Positions 8,543 through 15,797 of a stretch of 64,000 bases of DNA are shown here, in pieces; positions within the stretch are counted from its first letter, which is position 1; each line of letters starts with the position of its first letter. Source of the DNA: Mucilaginibacter boryungensis (GTDB lineage: Bacteria > Bacteroidota > Bacteroidia > Sphingobacteriales > Sphingobacteriaceae); contig NZ_JADFFM010000002.1 of assembly GCF_015221995.1 (NCBI RefSeq), forward strand, positions 1,302,001 through 1,366,000. The letters are read 5' to 3'. The position numbers and the translations under genes are program-made. The notes beneath the pieces are model-generated. The model searched no databases and was not told where the DNA came from. It was given only the letters and a program-made list of their open reading frames with translations.

Positions 8543-9301
8543 TTATTTCTTCACGGCGTAACCCAAACCAATGTTAAGCGATACAAAAATGTTGCTCTGT
8601 TTATTGTTCGGTCCGTTATTTAAATTATAATTATCGTCAATTTTCCAGTTGCTGTCGGTAACCTGTAAATAATAACCGATGCGGAAACCAATTGGAATAT
8701 TGCGCTGAATGGTATAGCAGTCCATTTGTTTTTCTTTTAGTTTGATAATGTAATCGAAACCGCCGCCCAATTCCAATCCAAAGCGCGGATTCCATAAAGT
8801 TTTACTGGATGTGCTGTTCAACAGCTCGCTTGAAAAATCGGAAGTGCTTTGTGTACGCGGGTTATCCTGTATACGCAGCATGGCTTGTGAAAGGTTGAGG
8901 CCCAAAAACGGATATAGCCGGTAGTTTACGCTTTTTGAAAGATTGTAACCGGCCCTGGTATAAAGCTGGAACTGGTTATAAAGTACTTTAAAATTATTAG
9001 GGTTTTTTGATGCAGAAGTAAAGGTTCCCCCAAGGCCGTCCTCAAACAGCCAGTTTTTATGAATATGGCTCATAGAAAGGTTTAACCAATAATTGTTATC
9101 GGATAAGGGGGCCAGGTTGTTTTTAGCTAAAATATCGTTTAGCTGACCAAGTTTGCTTTCACGATAAGTGCCTTGAATTTGGAAAGCCCCGGCAACGTTA
9201 CGCTTAAACCAACCATCGCCGGGTGTTGATTGCGCGTTTGCCGTAGTTATTGCACCGCCTACTATGGCAATGGTAAAAAGGATTAATGTTGCTTTTTTCA
9301 T
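8543..9301 (-). CDS. Outer-membrane beta-barrel protein, unknown role
   Basis: A 252-residue protein with a signal peptide (cut after TTANAQ, about residue 24) and alternating-hydrophobic strands such as NYWLNLSMSHIHKNWL, QFQLYTRAGYNLSK, FGLELGGGFDYI and IGFRIGYYLQV. It ends in FVSLNIGLGYAVKK, so the usual terminal aromatic is displaced by a short basic tail. I do not recognise a family beyond an OMP-barrel of about 10-12 strands. It is a single gene between the sialate block and the arsenic operon, transcribed towards the MFS gene, and could belong to either. Confidence 0.7.
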   Translation of the reverse strand: MKKATLILFTIAIVGGAITTANAQSTPGDGWFKRNVAGAFQIQGTYRESKLGQLNDILAKNNLAPLSDNNYWLNLSMSHIHKNWLFEDGLGGTFTSASKNPNNFKVLYNQFQLYTRAGYNLSKSVNYRLYPFLGLNLSQAMLRIQDNPRTQSTSDFSSELLNSTSSKTLWNPRFGLELGGGFDYIIKLKEKQMDCYTIQRNIPIGFRIGYYLQVTDSNWKIDDNYNLNNGPNNKQSNIFVSLNIGLGYAVKK

Positions 9302-9386
9302 AGTGATTTTTGATAGTGAATAAAACAGGTTAATAAAAGCTTAAACGTTTTATTTTTAACTAATGGTATGTACGACGGAAATCAAA

Positions 9387-9408
9387 GCGGGGATTTTATT
9401 AACCCCGC
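9387..9408. other. small GC-rich hairpin upstream of arsR
   Basis: GCGGGG (9387-9392) and CCCCGC (9403-9408) can pair around a 10-base AT loop. It lies between the divergent OMP and arsR genes, with no T-run suited to a terminator. It may be a leader structure; its role is unknown. Confidence 0.35.
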
Positions 9409-9442
9409 GATAATTATTTGTAAGAAATAATTTGCATTTCAA

Positions 9443-9470
9443 ATATTAATCGTATTATTGCGATTAATAT
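9443..9470. promoter_or_regulatory. ArsR operator, copy 1
   Basis: Perfect 10-base arms ATATTAATCG and CGATTAATAT are separated by 8 bases and end right at the arsR start codon. This is the size and composition of ArsR/SmtB operators and suggests autorepression of the ars operon. Confidence 0.7.
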
Positions 9471-9800
9471 ATGGGCACCACTAAAACCGAAATATTTACC
9501 GACGAGCAAAACCAGCTGGCCATTATGCTGAAGGCAATTGCGCACCCGGCACGCATTGCTATTCTGCAGCAAATTATGAAGGCCAATGCCTGCATTTGCG
9601 GCGACCTGGTAGACGAATTAGGACTTGCGCAGGCAACTATATCACAACATTTAAAAGAACTGAAAAATGCCGGATTGATACAGGGTACCATTGAAGGCGT
9701 GAGCGTTTGTTATTGCATAAACCCAACGGTATGGGGCAAATTAGGCAAGGAACTAAATGCTTTCTTTTCTGATTATCAATTAAAGACCAACTGCCGCTAA
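9471..9800 (+). CDS. arsR: ArsR-family metalloregulator
   Basis: A 109-residue winged-helix repressor. IAHPARIAILQQIMKANACI begins the core, and the metal site ACICGDL (the counterpart of ELCVCDL) holds two cysteines in the alpha-3 region. The recognition helix is AQATISQHLKELKNAGLI, followed by the wing GTIEGVSVCYCINP with two further cysteines, and a last Cys lies two residues from the end. Proteins of this type leave the DNA when As(III) binds. A perfect inverted repeat abuts the start codon and a second related repeat precedes the next gene, so it likely represses itself and the ars genes after it. Confidence 0.93.
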   Translation: MGTTKTEIFTDEQNQLAIMLKAIAHPARIAILQQIMKANACICGDLVDELGLAQATISQHLKELKNAGLIQGTIEGVSVCYCINPTVWGKLGKELNAFFSDYQLKTNCR

Positions 9801-9818
9801 AATTTTTTGAATTAATAT

Positions 9819-9834
9819 ATCGTAATATTACAAT
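9819..9834. promoter_or_regulatory. ArsR operator-like site, copy 2
   Basis: ATCGTAATATTACAAT is symmetrical apart from one base pair and shares the CGTA core of the site before arsR. It lies 15 bases before the DUF6428 start, so the second gene may have its own ArsR control. Confidence 0.5.
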
Positions 9835-9848
9835 TAAATAAAGGGATC

Positions 9849-10415
9849 ATGAATAACATAGAAGCAATAAAGTGGGGGGCATTTAAGCAAATGCTGCTGC
9901 AACATCCCCATCTCGATCTGCAATTCAGGTATGCGGAAAATAAGTTGGTGGATGCATCGTACCATATTACCGAAATTAAGCAAGCGCCCATCACATCGGT
10001 GGATTGCGGCGGGGTGATGAATAAGTGGACCGAGATCATCATGCAACTGTGGGTACCTGAGCAAGCCGGGCAGTACCGCGCTATGAAAGTAAGTAAAGCG
10101 CTATCAATAATTGATATTGTAGAAAAAATGCTGCCGCTTGATGCGGAGGGTACAGTTAAAATAGAATTTGGCAACTCCGAATTCGATACCCGCCAGATGT
10201 TCCCGAATGAAATGATCATTGACGGCGAAAACCTGGTTATTGATTTGCGCCCGGATGCCGTACAATGTAAAGCTATTAGCCGCGGAGGTAGTTGCGGTAC
10301 TAATGATAAAGGCGAGGAATGCTGTACTCCTGCCACCGAAAAACCAAAAAAACAATTAATAAACCTTGCCGTTGCTGCTGATGCCTGTTGTACACCGGGC
10401 GGTGGCTGCTGCTAA
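9849..10415 (+). CDS. DUF6428-type ars-operon protein with Cys-rich tail
   Basis: The 188-residue protein resembles the DUF6428 family often found in ars operons of Bacteroidota; function unknown. The first 145 residues form a mixed alpha/beta domain (FKQMLLQHPHLDLQFRYAEN, SVDCGGVMNKWTEIIMQLWV). After NLVIDLRPDAVQCKA comes a tail with GSCG, EECCTP and a closing DACCTPGGGCC, eight cysteines in the last 47 residues. Paired Cys of this kind suit As(III) or other soft-metal binding; this is inference. It is second in the ars operon, 48 bases after arsR, and ends ten bases before arsC. Confidence 0.75.
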   Translation: MNNIEAIKWGAFKQMLLQHPHLDLQFRYAENKLVDASYHITEIKQAPITSVDCGGVMNKWTEIIMQLWVPEQAGQYRAMKVSKALSIIDIVEKMLPLDAEGTVKIEFGNSEFDTRQMFPNEMIIDGENLVIDLRPDAVQCKAISRGGSCGTNDKGEECCTPATEKPKKQLINLAVAADACCTPGGGCC

Positions 10416-10425
10416 ATTAAACGTG

Positions 10426-10842
10426 ATGAAAAATATATTAGTACTATGTACCGGTAACAGTTGCCGTAGCCAGCTGGCCGAAGGTTACCTGCGTTATTTT
10501 GCCGGCAATAGAGCAAATATTTACAGTGCGGGGATTGAAACCCATGGCGTGAACCCTAAAGCCATACAAGTAATGGCCGAGGATGGGATAGATATATCCA
10601 AACACACCTCCAACAATGTTAACGAGTATCTGCACATTCCGTTTGATATGGTGATAACCGTTTGTGATAACGCTAACGAAGCTTGCCCCTACTTTCCGGG
10701 CAATGTACAACGCTTCCATTATAATTTTCCCGACCCAGCTAAGGCAACCGGAACACCCGAGGAGATCATGAACGAGTTTCGCCGTGTGCGGGATATGATA
10801 AAAACCTACGCCCGCGATTTTGTACAAGAACATTTAAAATGA
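10426..10842 (+). CDS. arsC: Arsenate reductase, thioredoxin-type LMW-phosphatase fold
   Basis: The 138-residue enzyme begins MKNILVLCTGNSCRSQ, with the P-loop nucleophile Cys8 and Arg14, and has the redox pair Cys80 and Cys87 in TVCDNANEACP. The general-acid Asp lies in NFPDPAKATG. This set defines thioredoxin-coupled arsenate reductases, which turn As(V) into As(III) in the cytoplasm. An in-frame upstream start at 10366 would overlap the DUF6428 tail and is rejected, as the fold starts at Met 10426. Its stop overlaps the aquaporin start as ATGA, so both are translationally coupled. Confidence 0.95.
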   Translation: MKNILVLCTGNSCRSQLAEGYLRYFAGNRANIYSAGIETHGVNPKAIQVMAEDGIDISKHTSNNVNEYLHIPFDMVITVCDNANEACPYFPGNVQRFHYNFPDPAKATGTPEEIMNEFRRVRDMIKTYARDFVQEHLK

Positions 10843-11495
10843 GAAAGTACCTTGCTGAATTTCTCGGTACGTTCATTATGGTGTTTTGCGGGACAGGCGC
10901 AATGATCATAGACCAGCAAACCGGCGGAGCGGTTACGCACGTGGGTGTAGCGGTTACCTGGGGACTGGTTGTGATGAGTTTGATCTATGCATTGGGCAAT
11001 GTTTCCGGCGCGCATATGAATCCTGCGGTCAGCATCGCGTTTACTGTAGCGAAGCGTTTCCCGGTAAGGGAACTGTTGCCTTATATCATCAGCCAGTTTG
11101 GTGGCGCTATTATGGCAAGCCTCGTACTCCGCTTCCTGTTCCCTGGTAATGAACTACTTGGGGCAACGCTTCCGGCAGGTACCGCCATGCAGTCATTTAT
11201 ACTCGAGGCTCTCCTTACTTTTTTCCTTATGCTCGTAATTATCCACGTCGCTACAGGTAGTAAAGAACAAGGTATTATGGCAGGTTTAGCCATTGGCTCC
11301 GTTGTATTGCTTGAGGCGATGTTTGCAGGACCAATATGTGGCGCATCTATGAACCCCGCCCGATCGTTCGCACCTGCGCTTGTTTCCGGGCACCTTGAAA
11401 ATATTTGGGTGTACCTGCTGGCTACGCCACTTGGCGCCGTCACCGCTATACCCGTGTGGAAATATTTAACCAGTGAAACTTCGAATAGATCATGA
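10839..11495 (+). CDS. Aquaporin/MIP channel of the ars operon (AqpS-like)
   Basis: A 218-residue MIP channel with six membrane segments and both half-helix motifs, SGAHMNPAV near residue 56 and GASMNPARS near 172. In rhizobia an aquaporin in the same position (AqpS) lets As(III) made by ArsC leave the cell down its gradient. Here the gene overlaps arsC by four bases, and no Acr3 or ArsB pump is present in the operon, so it probably plays that part. The next gene overlaps it by four bases too. Substrate assignment is from context. Confidence 0.92.
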   Translation: MRKYLAEFLGTFIMVFCGTGAMIIDQQTGGAVTHVGVAVTWGLVVMSLIYALGNVSGAHMNPAVSIAFTVAKRFPVRELLPYIISQFGGAIMASLVLRFLFPGNELLGATLPAGTAMQSFILEALLTFFLMLVIIHVATGSKEQGIMAGLAIGSVVLLEAMFAGPICGASMNPARSFAPALVSGHLENIWVYLLATPLGAVTAIPVWKYLTSETSNRS

Positions 11496-12148
11496 AAGTC
11501 GCGCTTTTTTCTGATATACACGCCAACCTGCCCGCTTTTGAAGCTTTTTTGGCCGATATGGATAGCCGTAACCCCGACGCTGTATATTGTTTAGGTGATC
11601 TGATCGGTTATAACATCTGGCCTAATGAGATCATTTCGGAAATACGCAGGCGGCGCATAGCTACGTTAGCGGGCAACCATGACCAAAAGACCAAAGGTTA
11701 TGCTTATGAACTGGTTTCGGCACATAACCGCACCTATTTAAATACACTTCCTGCACATATTAAACTGGAACATCAGCGCAAGCATACGCACTTGAATATT
11801 GTATTGGCGCATGGCAGTACCCGCAGCATTATCGAGTATGTGCTGGAAGACATGAATGAAGGCGATGTAATAGAAATGATGAATGAAGCCAAAGCAGACG
11901 TGCTTTGCGTTGGTCATTCGCATTTGCCCTATCATCGCATTATTGCTAACAAGCATGTAATAAATATCGGCTCCGTTGGTAAACCCAAAGATGGTAACCC
12001 AATGGGCTGCTATGTTTTATTGAATATTGAAGACGATATTAAGGTAGATTTTATACGTTTTGTTTATGATGTAGAAAAAGCCGCGCAGGCGATTGAAGCC
12101 AGCCCTTTGCCGGATGAACTGGCCGATCATTTACGCAAGGCGTATTAA
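11492..12148 (+). CDS. Calcineurin-like metallophosphoesterase (YfcE/MJ0936 type)
   Basis: All metal-binding motifs of this fold are present over 218 residues: FSDIHAN (residue 7), LGDLIGY (about 35), LAGNHDQ (about 60), VLAHGS (about 107) and VGHSHLP (about 137). Family members hydrolyse phosphodiesters or phosphoesters with two metal ions. The start overlaps the aquaporin stop, so it is the last gene of the ars operon. Its job in arsenic handling is unknown; repair of arsenate-containing esters is one guess. It converges with the alpha/beta hydrolase gene, 9 bases away. Confidence 0.92.
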   Translation: MKVALFSDIHANLPAFEAFLADMDSRNPDAVYCLGDLIGYNIWPNEIISEIRRRRIATLAGNHDQKTKGYAYELVSAHNRTYLNTLPAHIKLEHQRKHTHLNIVLAHGSTRSIIEYVLEDMNEGDVIEMMNEAKADVLCVGHSHLPYHRIIANKHVINIGSVGKPKDGNPMGCYVLLNIEDDIKVDFIRFVYDVEKAAQAIEASPLPDELADHLRKAY

Positions 12149-12157
12149 GCTTTACAG

Positions 12158-12937
12158 TTAAGTTAAAAAATCATTTATTAATTCAACCGTTATCCCCGGT
12201 AACTTACTGCCAGGTATAGCGGTTCCGGCCTCGCCAATAAACGCGCCATGGGTACCAGGTAGTACAACTAATTGCGCACCTTCTACCAAACGCGACATTT
12301 GCAGGGTATGCTCAACCGATATTACGTCTTTATCGGCAACCATAAACAAGGTTTTAGCCTTTATGCTCTTTAGCAAATCATGGCTATAATCTTTAAAGTT
12401 TACCATGCGTGCTTTATCCTTGTTAAACATATTCAACAAGCCATCCTGGCTGGGGGTTACTTTTAAATAAGCTGTTTTTAGTGCTTCGGGCATATTGTCT
12501 ATAGTAGCGTTTGGCATAAAGTCAAAAAATCCCGGGAAGAAGCCATCCCGTTTATAAGCACCCGCAATTACTACTATTTTATGCACTAGTTGAGCATATT
12601 TATTGGCCAGGAGCAAGGTAGTTGTACCACCATTGCTAAAGCCTATAATATTGGCGCTGGTAACACCCAGGTAGTTCAATAACCCCGCAACATCATCGGC
12701 ATCCTGTTCAAATGTTTCTGGAGTATCCCTGTCGGTTGTGCGGCCGTGGGCTTGTAATTCAACCGCAATTACCTTGTGGTTCAATGTCAGCATGGGCAAA
12801 ATTTCGCCAAAGGTTGTTTCAATGGTCGACCCACCACCGTGTATCAATACCAAAGGCATATCGCCTTCGCCATGTATCTCGTAATACATGCTGATACCAT
12901 TAACCGGCGCATGCCCTGTTGTTTGTTGCTTTTCCAT
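12158..12937 (-). CDS. Alpha/beta hydrolase
   Basis: A 259-residue cytoplasmic hydrolase of the classical fold: oxyanion HGGG near residue 34, nucleophile elbow GFSNGG near residue 110, acid Asp in MVADKDVISV and His in LPGTHGAF near the C-terminus. It is third in an operon with an SRPBCC protein and an ArsR-like regulator, 11 bases behind the SRPBCC gene. Such sets are common in soil Bacteroidota; the substrate is not predictable. Confidence 0.88.
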   Translation of the reverse strand: MEKQQTTGHAPVNGISMYYEIHGEGDMPLVLIHGGGSTIETTFGEILPMLTLNHKVIAVELQAHGRTTDRDTPETFEQDADDVAGLLNYLGVTSANIIGFSNGGTTTLLLANKYAQLVHKIVVIAGAYKRDGFFPGFFDFMPNATIDNMPEALKTAYLKVTPSQDGLLNMFNKDKARMVNFKDYSHDLLKSIKAKTLFMVADKDVISVEHTLQMSRLVEGAQLVVLPGTHGAFIGEAGTAIPGSKLPGITVELINDFLT

Positions 12938-12948
12938 AAGTAGTTAAG

Positions 12949-13401
12949 TTAGCTTTTAAACCCAATTAAGTATGTGTCCAGTTTTTCCAGGTTTTGTTTT
13001 AAGCCTTCATCTGCCTTAAATGTTTTTACCACCTGAATAAATTGCTCCGCTGTTTCAAACAGCATATGCCAGTTAATTAAGGTTTGTTCACCCTGCGCTT
13101 CAAATGTAATAGTAGCTACAAATTTTGGCGATGATACGTGCTCATAAACTATCTTTTTGAATGGGATTATTTGGGTAAAAACGCTTTTATTTTTATAGTC
13201 GGTCCCATCGGGACCATGCATTACCAGGTCCCACTCGCCGCCTGGTGTAAAGTCCATTTTGGTTATGGTATTTGTAAAACCATTTGGGCCCCACCATTGT
13301 GCAATATGTTCAGCCTTGCTCCATACTTCCCAAACCAGTTCAACCGGCGCGTTAAGTGTCCGGGTTATCAGCAGTTCCCTGTCTTTTGTGTTATTTTCCA
13401 T
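12949..13401 (-). CDS. SRPBCC (AHSA1-like) domain protein
   Basis: The 150-residue protein has the AHSA1 pattern: RELLITRTLNAPVELVWEVW at the start, HIAQWWGPNGFT, GGEWDLVMHGPDG and a C-terminal helix EQFIQVVKTFKADEGLKQNL. This helix-grip fold binds hydrophobic ligands in its cavity. It overlaps the end of the upstream regulator by 11 bases. Pairing of an ArsR-type repressor with an AHSA1 protein is widespread and often the two act as sensor and target, but the ligand here is unknown. Confidence 0.9.
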   Translation of the reverse strand: MENNTKDRELLITRTLNAPVELVWEVWSKAEHIAQWWGPNGFTNTITKMDFTPGGEWDLVMHGPDGTDYKNKSVFTQIIPFKKIVYEHVSSPKFVATITFEAQGEQTLINWHMLFETAEQFIQVVKTFKADEGLKQNLEKLDTYLIGFKS

Positions 13402-13726
13402 GGTTTCTTTCTTTTTTAAGTTTATCTAAATAGGTTTCTAAACTATCCAATTTGTTTTCCCAGTGTTGACGGTACTGATCTACAAAAGCCGCCACTTCGC
13501 TCAGGCGGTCTAACCGGGCTTCACAAAATCTGTCACGGCCGCGTTGTTTCACAGCAAGCAGGCCGCAATCAGTTAAAATTTTAATATGCAGCGATATCGC
13601 TTGCCGGGTAACATCAAATTTTTCGGCAATAGTGTTTACATTGTGGGGCTCAGCAGCAATCATGCTGATGATTGCTCTTCGTGTTGGGTCGGCTATGGCC
13701 TGGTATACATCGCGCCTGGCTTTCAT
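13391..13726 (-). CDS. ArsR-like winged-helix transcriptional regulator
   Basis: A 111-residue regulator with QAIADPTRRAIISMIAAEPH at the start and the recognition helix FDVTRQAISLHIKILTDCGL. It has no cysteine pair in the metal-site helix (HNVNTIAEKF), so it is not a metal sensor and belongs with the group paired to SRPBCC proteins. The ATG at 13726 is used, not a TTG at 13735, which lies within the operator. Two copies of a TGCAAGTA-type palindrome and a TATATTTG element lie just upstream, pointing to tight autorepression of the three-gene operon. Confidence 0.9.
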   Translation of the reverse strand: MKARRDVYQAIADPTRRAIISMIAAEPHNVNTIAEKFDVTRQAISLHIKILTDCGLLAVKQRGRDRFCEARLDRLSEVAAFVDQYRQHWENKLDSLETYLDKLKKERNHGK

Positions 13727-13730
13727 AATA

Positions 13731-13748
13731 TGCAAGTAATTGCTTGCA
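13731..13748. promoter_or_regulatory. ArsR-like operator, proximal copy
   Basis: TGCAAGTAATTGCTTGCA is an 18-bp palindrome with one broken pair. It starts five bases before the start codon and overlaps the -7 element. A second copy is centred 26 bp further upstream. Confidence 0.65.
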
Positions 13749-13754
13749 AATATA
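13747..13754 (-). promoter_or_regulatory. -7 element of the ArsR/SRPBCC/hydrolase operon
   Basis: The reverse strand reads TATATTTG, an exact TAnnTTTG match, lying between the two palindromes. A TTG lies about 20 bases upstream of it. Confidence 0.55.
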
Positions 13755-13756
13755 CA

Positions 13757-13774
13757 TGCAAGTATTTACTTGCG
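13757..13774. promoter_or_regulatory. ArsR-like operator, distal copy
   Basis: TGCAAGTATTTACTTGCG is an imperfect palindrome sharing TGCAAGTA and CTTGC with the proximal site. The centres are 26 bp apart, close to 2.5 helical turns. Confidence 0.6.
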
Positions 13775-13844
13775 CAATAGTGTATGTAAAATTTATTTCT
13801 TGTTTGTGAAAACGATTATTGACTGAGAGAATTTGATACGCTAA

Positions 13845-14798
13845 TTACTTCACCCGCTCCAACATTACCGGATAGGTTTTACCCGAGTTCCATTGCGGAA
13901 CGTATAGGTTTTCGTTCTCGTCCACACAAACATCATGCGGGTGAACAAAGGTATCGTCGCCTTTAGATTGAGTTTGTAAAACACCATCCATGTAAACTGG
14001 TTCAGTACCGCCGGGTGTGGATACTACCTTGTTGTTTTCGTCGAGAATAGTAATATATCCTGATCCGAAATTCATGTTAGTGCCCGAGCGAAAAACCGCG
14101 CCATAAACGTTTTTACCATTTATAACAGGCCGGCAAATAAAAGAGCCGGGCAAGTGGATGGTGCTTAAATATTTTCCGTCCATAGTAAAGCATTTCAAAG
14201 CATTGTGATTGCGTGATGTGATGAGTAATGCAGGTTCTGCGCCGCGGTTATCAATGGCTATGCCATGCACGCAATCAAATTGATCAGCCTCATTTCCCCG
14301 GCCTCCCCAATGGCGGATATAATTGCCTTTGCTATCATATTGAATAACAAACTGATGTCCGTAGCCATCGGTTACGTAAATATCGCCATTAAGGGCTATG
14401 GCAGTCTCGGTAGGCTTATATTCATCGGCAGCTGTATATAGGGGTATTTCTTTAGGATAATCCAGTACCAGCAATTCATCGCCCATAAGTGTGGTCTTGA
14501 TCACCTGGTGGCGCACGGTATCGGTAATGTAAAGAAACTCATCGCCGCCCTCATTGCTTAATGTCAGCCCGTGGCCGCCGGGATAAGTATGGCCCCAGCT
14601 ACTTTTAACCTGCCCGTCCTTATTATAAACTAATATATTGTTGTGTGTTTCGTTGGTCAGCATATAAAGCAGCCCGGTTTTACTCATCACCATTTCATGG
14701 CAATCGTTTACCGGGTATTGCTGCCCGGGAGGGATACCCCAGGCAGCATTTACCTTGTATTTAAAATTATTGTGACCGATAATATTATGATGCTGCAT
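13845..14798 (-). CDS. Six-bladed beta-propeller (NHL-type) protein of the sialate operon
   Basis: The 317-residue protein consists of repeated propeller strands: GLLYMLTNETHNNILVYNKD, DEFLYITDTVRHQVIKTT, GDIYVTDGYGHQFVIQYDSK, GIAIDNRGAEPALLITSRNH and VCVDENENLYVPQWNSGK, as in NHL or peptidyl-amidating-lyase-like folds. No signal peptide or membrane segment is seen, which is odd for this group in a SusCD operon. Its ATG overlaps the lyase stop by one base, making it the last gene of the SusC-SusD-PhyH-lyase operon. A binding or lyase role is possible; no function can be assigned. Confidence 0.78.
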   Translation of the reverse strand: MQHHNIIGHNNFKYKVNAAWGIPPGQQYPVNDCHEMVMSKTGLLYMLTNETHNNILVYNKDGQVKSSWGHTYPGGHGLTLSNEGGDEFLYITDTVRHQVIKTTLMGDELLVLDYPKEIPLYTAADEYKPTETAIALNGDIYVTDGYGHQFVIQYDSKGNYIRHWGGRGNEADQFDCVHGIAIDNRGAEPALLITSRNHNALKCFTMDGKYLSTIHLPGSFICRPVINGKNVYGAVFRSGTNMNFGSGYITILDENNKVVSTPGGTEPVYMDGVLQTQSKGDDTFVHPHDVCVDENENLYVPQWNSGKTYPVMLERVK

Positions 14799-15733
14799 TA
14801 ATTGGCGGCTACGGTTTTATGTTGTGAATGATCTGCCAATAATCGGAAAAAACCGACATCATTCAAATCGTTCTGTAACTGCTGGTAAGCAGCATCCGAT
14901 AAGGAAGTTAATGGCAAGCGGGGGTTGCCCATATCCACACCCAGCATTTTCATAATGGCCCGTTGCGCGGCAATGGACGGATGTTTGATAATGCACCGGA
15001 TAAAGTCGACAACTTTGGCCTGTAACTGTCGGGCCTCATCTACATTTCCTTCACGGTAGTTTTTAATGATATCCAGATAAACCGGTGCGGCAAAGGTATA
15101 GGTGCTTCCAATGGCGCCTATGGCCCCAACAACCAGGGCAGGCAGCAGCATCTCATCATACCCAAACAATACTTCAAACTTGCCGTCCTTAAAATTAAGG
15201 CAAGCCTGATATTCGTGCAGGGTTGATGCGGTATATTTAATACCGGCCAGATTAGGGATCTTTTTTTCGCCCAGGGCCAAAAACTCCACCATATCCATCC
15301 CTACACCTGTTAAAGCAGGCATGTGGTAATAATAGAATGGCAATTGGGGCGCAGCCGAGGCAATTTCGGCCATGCAATCTACCAGATTTTGTACCGATAC
15401 CGGTTTAAAGTAAAACGCCGCTACCGACGAAATAGCATCAGCGCCTATCTGCGCAGCATGTGCAGCAAGTTTTCGGCTTTCGCGGATAGAGGTATGCCCA
15501 ACGTGCACCAACACCAGTACCCGTTTATTAGCCGCCTTAACATAAGCTTCGGCAATAGCCATACGCTCTTCAACCGTCATATTGGGGCCTTCGCCATTAG
15601 TACCGCATATATAAACCCCCGAAACCCCATCAGCTATCAATTTATCTACCAGTGTTGGTATAATATCCGTATTAAGCGAACCATCGTTATGAAAGGCTGC
15701 AAATGTGGCTGCAACAATCCCTTGTATTTTCAT
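14798..15733 (-). CDS. nanA: N-acetylneuraminate lyase
   Basis: At 311 residues this matches the family length. It has GTNGEG (44-49), FYYYHMPALTGV with the catalytic Tyr136 followed by His-Met-Pro, and the Schiff-base Lys166 in LAGIKYTAS, a combination typical of sialic-acid lyases rather than DapA. The reaction is Neu5Ac to N-acetylmannosamine plus pyruvate in the cytoplasm. The ATG at 15733 is used because the barrel starts at KIQGIVAATF; earlier in-frame codons give a tail unlike the family. It lies between the PhyH dioxygenase and the propeller gene. No NanE or kinase for ManNAc is present in the window. Confidence 0.85.
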   Translation of the reverse strand: MKIQGIVAATFAAFHNDGSLNTDIIPTLVDKLIADGVSGVYICGTNGEGPNMTVEERMAIAEAYVKAANKRVLVLVHVGHTSIRESRKLAAHAAQIGADAISSVAAFYFKPVSVQNLVDCMAEIASAAPQLPFYYYHMPALTGVGMDMVEFLALGEKKIPNLAGIKYTASTLHEYQACLNFKDGKFEVLFGYDEMLLPALVVGAIGAIGSTYTFAAPVYLDIIKNYREGNVDEARQLQAKVVDFIRCIIKHPSIAAQRAIMKMLGVDMGNPRLPLTSLSDAAYQQLQNDLNDVGFFRLLADHSQHKTVAAN

Positions 15734-15759
15734 GTATATGTGTTTAGTATAAATAAGCT

Positions 15760-15786
15760 TTACCAGCATTATCAAACCGCTGGTAA
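15760..15786. other. hairpin between PhyH and lyase genes
   Basis: TTACCAGC (15760-15767) and GCTGGTAA (15779-15786) pair around an 11-base loop in the 64-base gap of the operon. There is no T-run after it on the minus strand, so mRNA processing or partial attenuation is more likely than full termination. Confidence 0.45.
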
Positions 15787-15797
15787 TAATATAGTTA

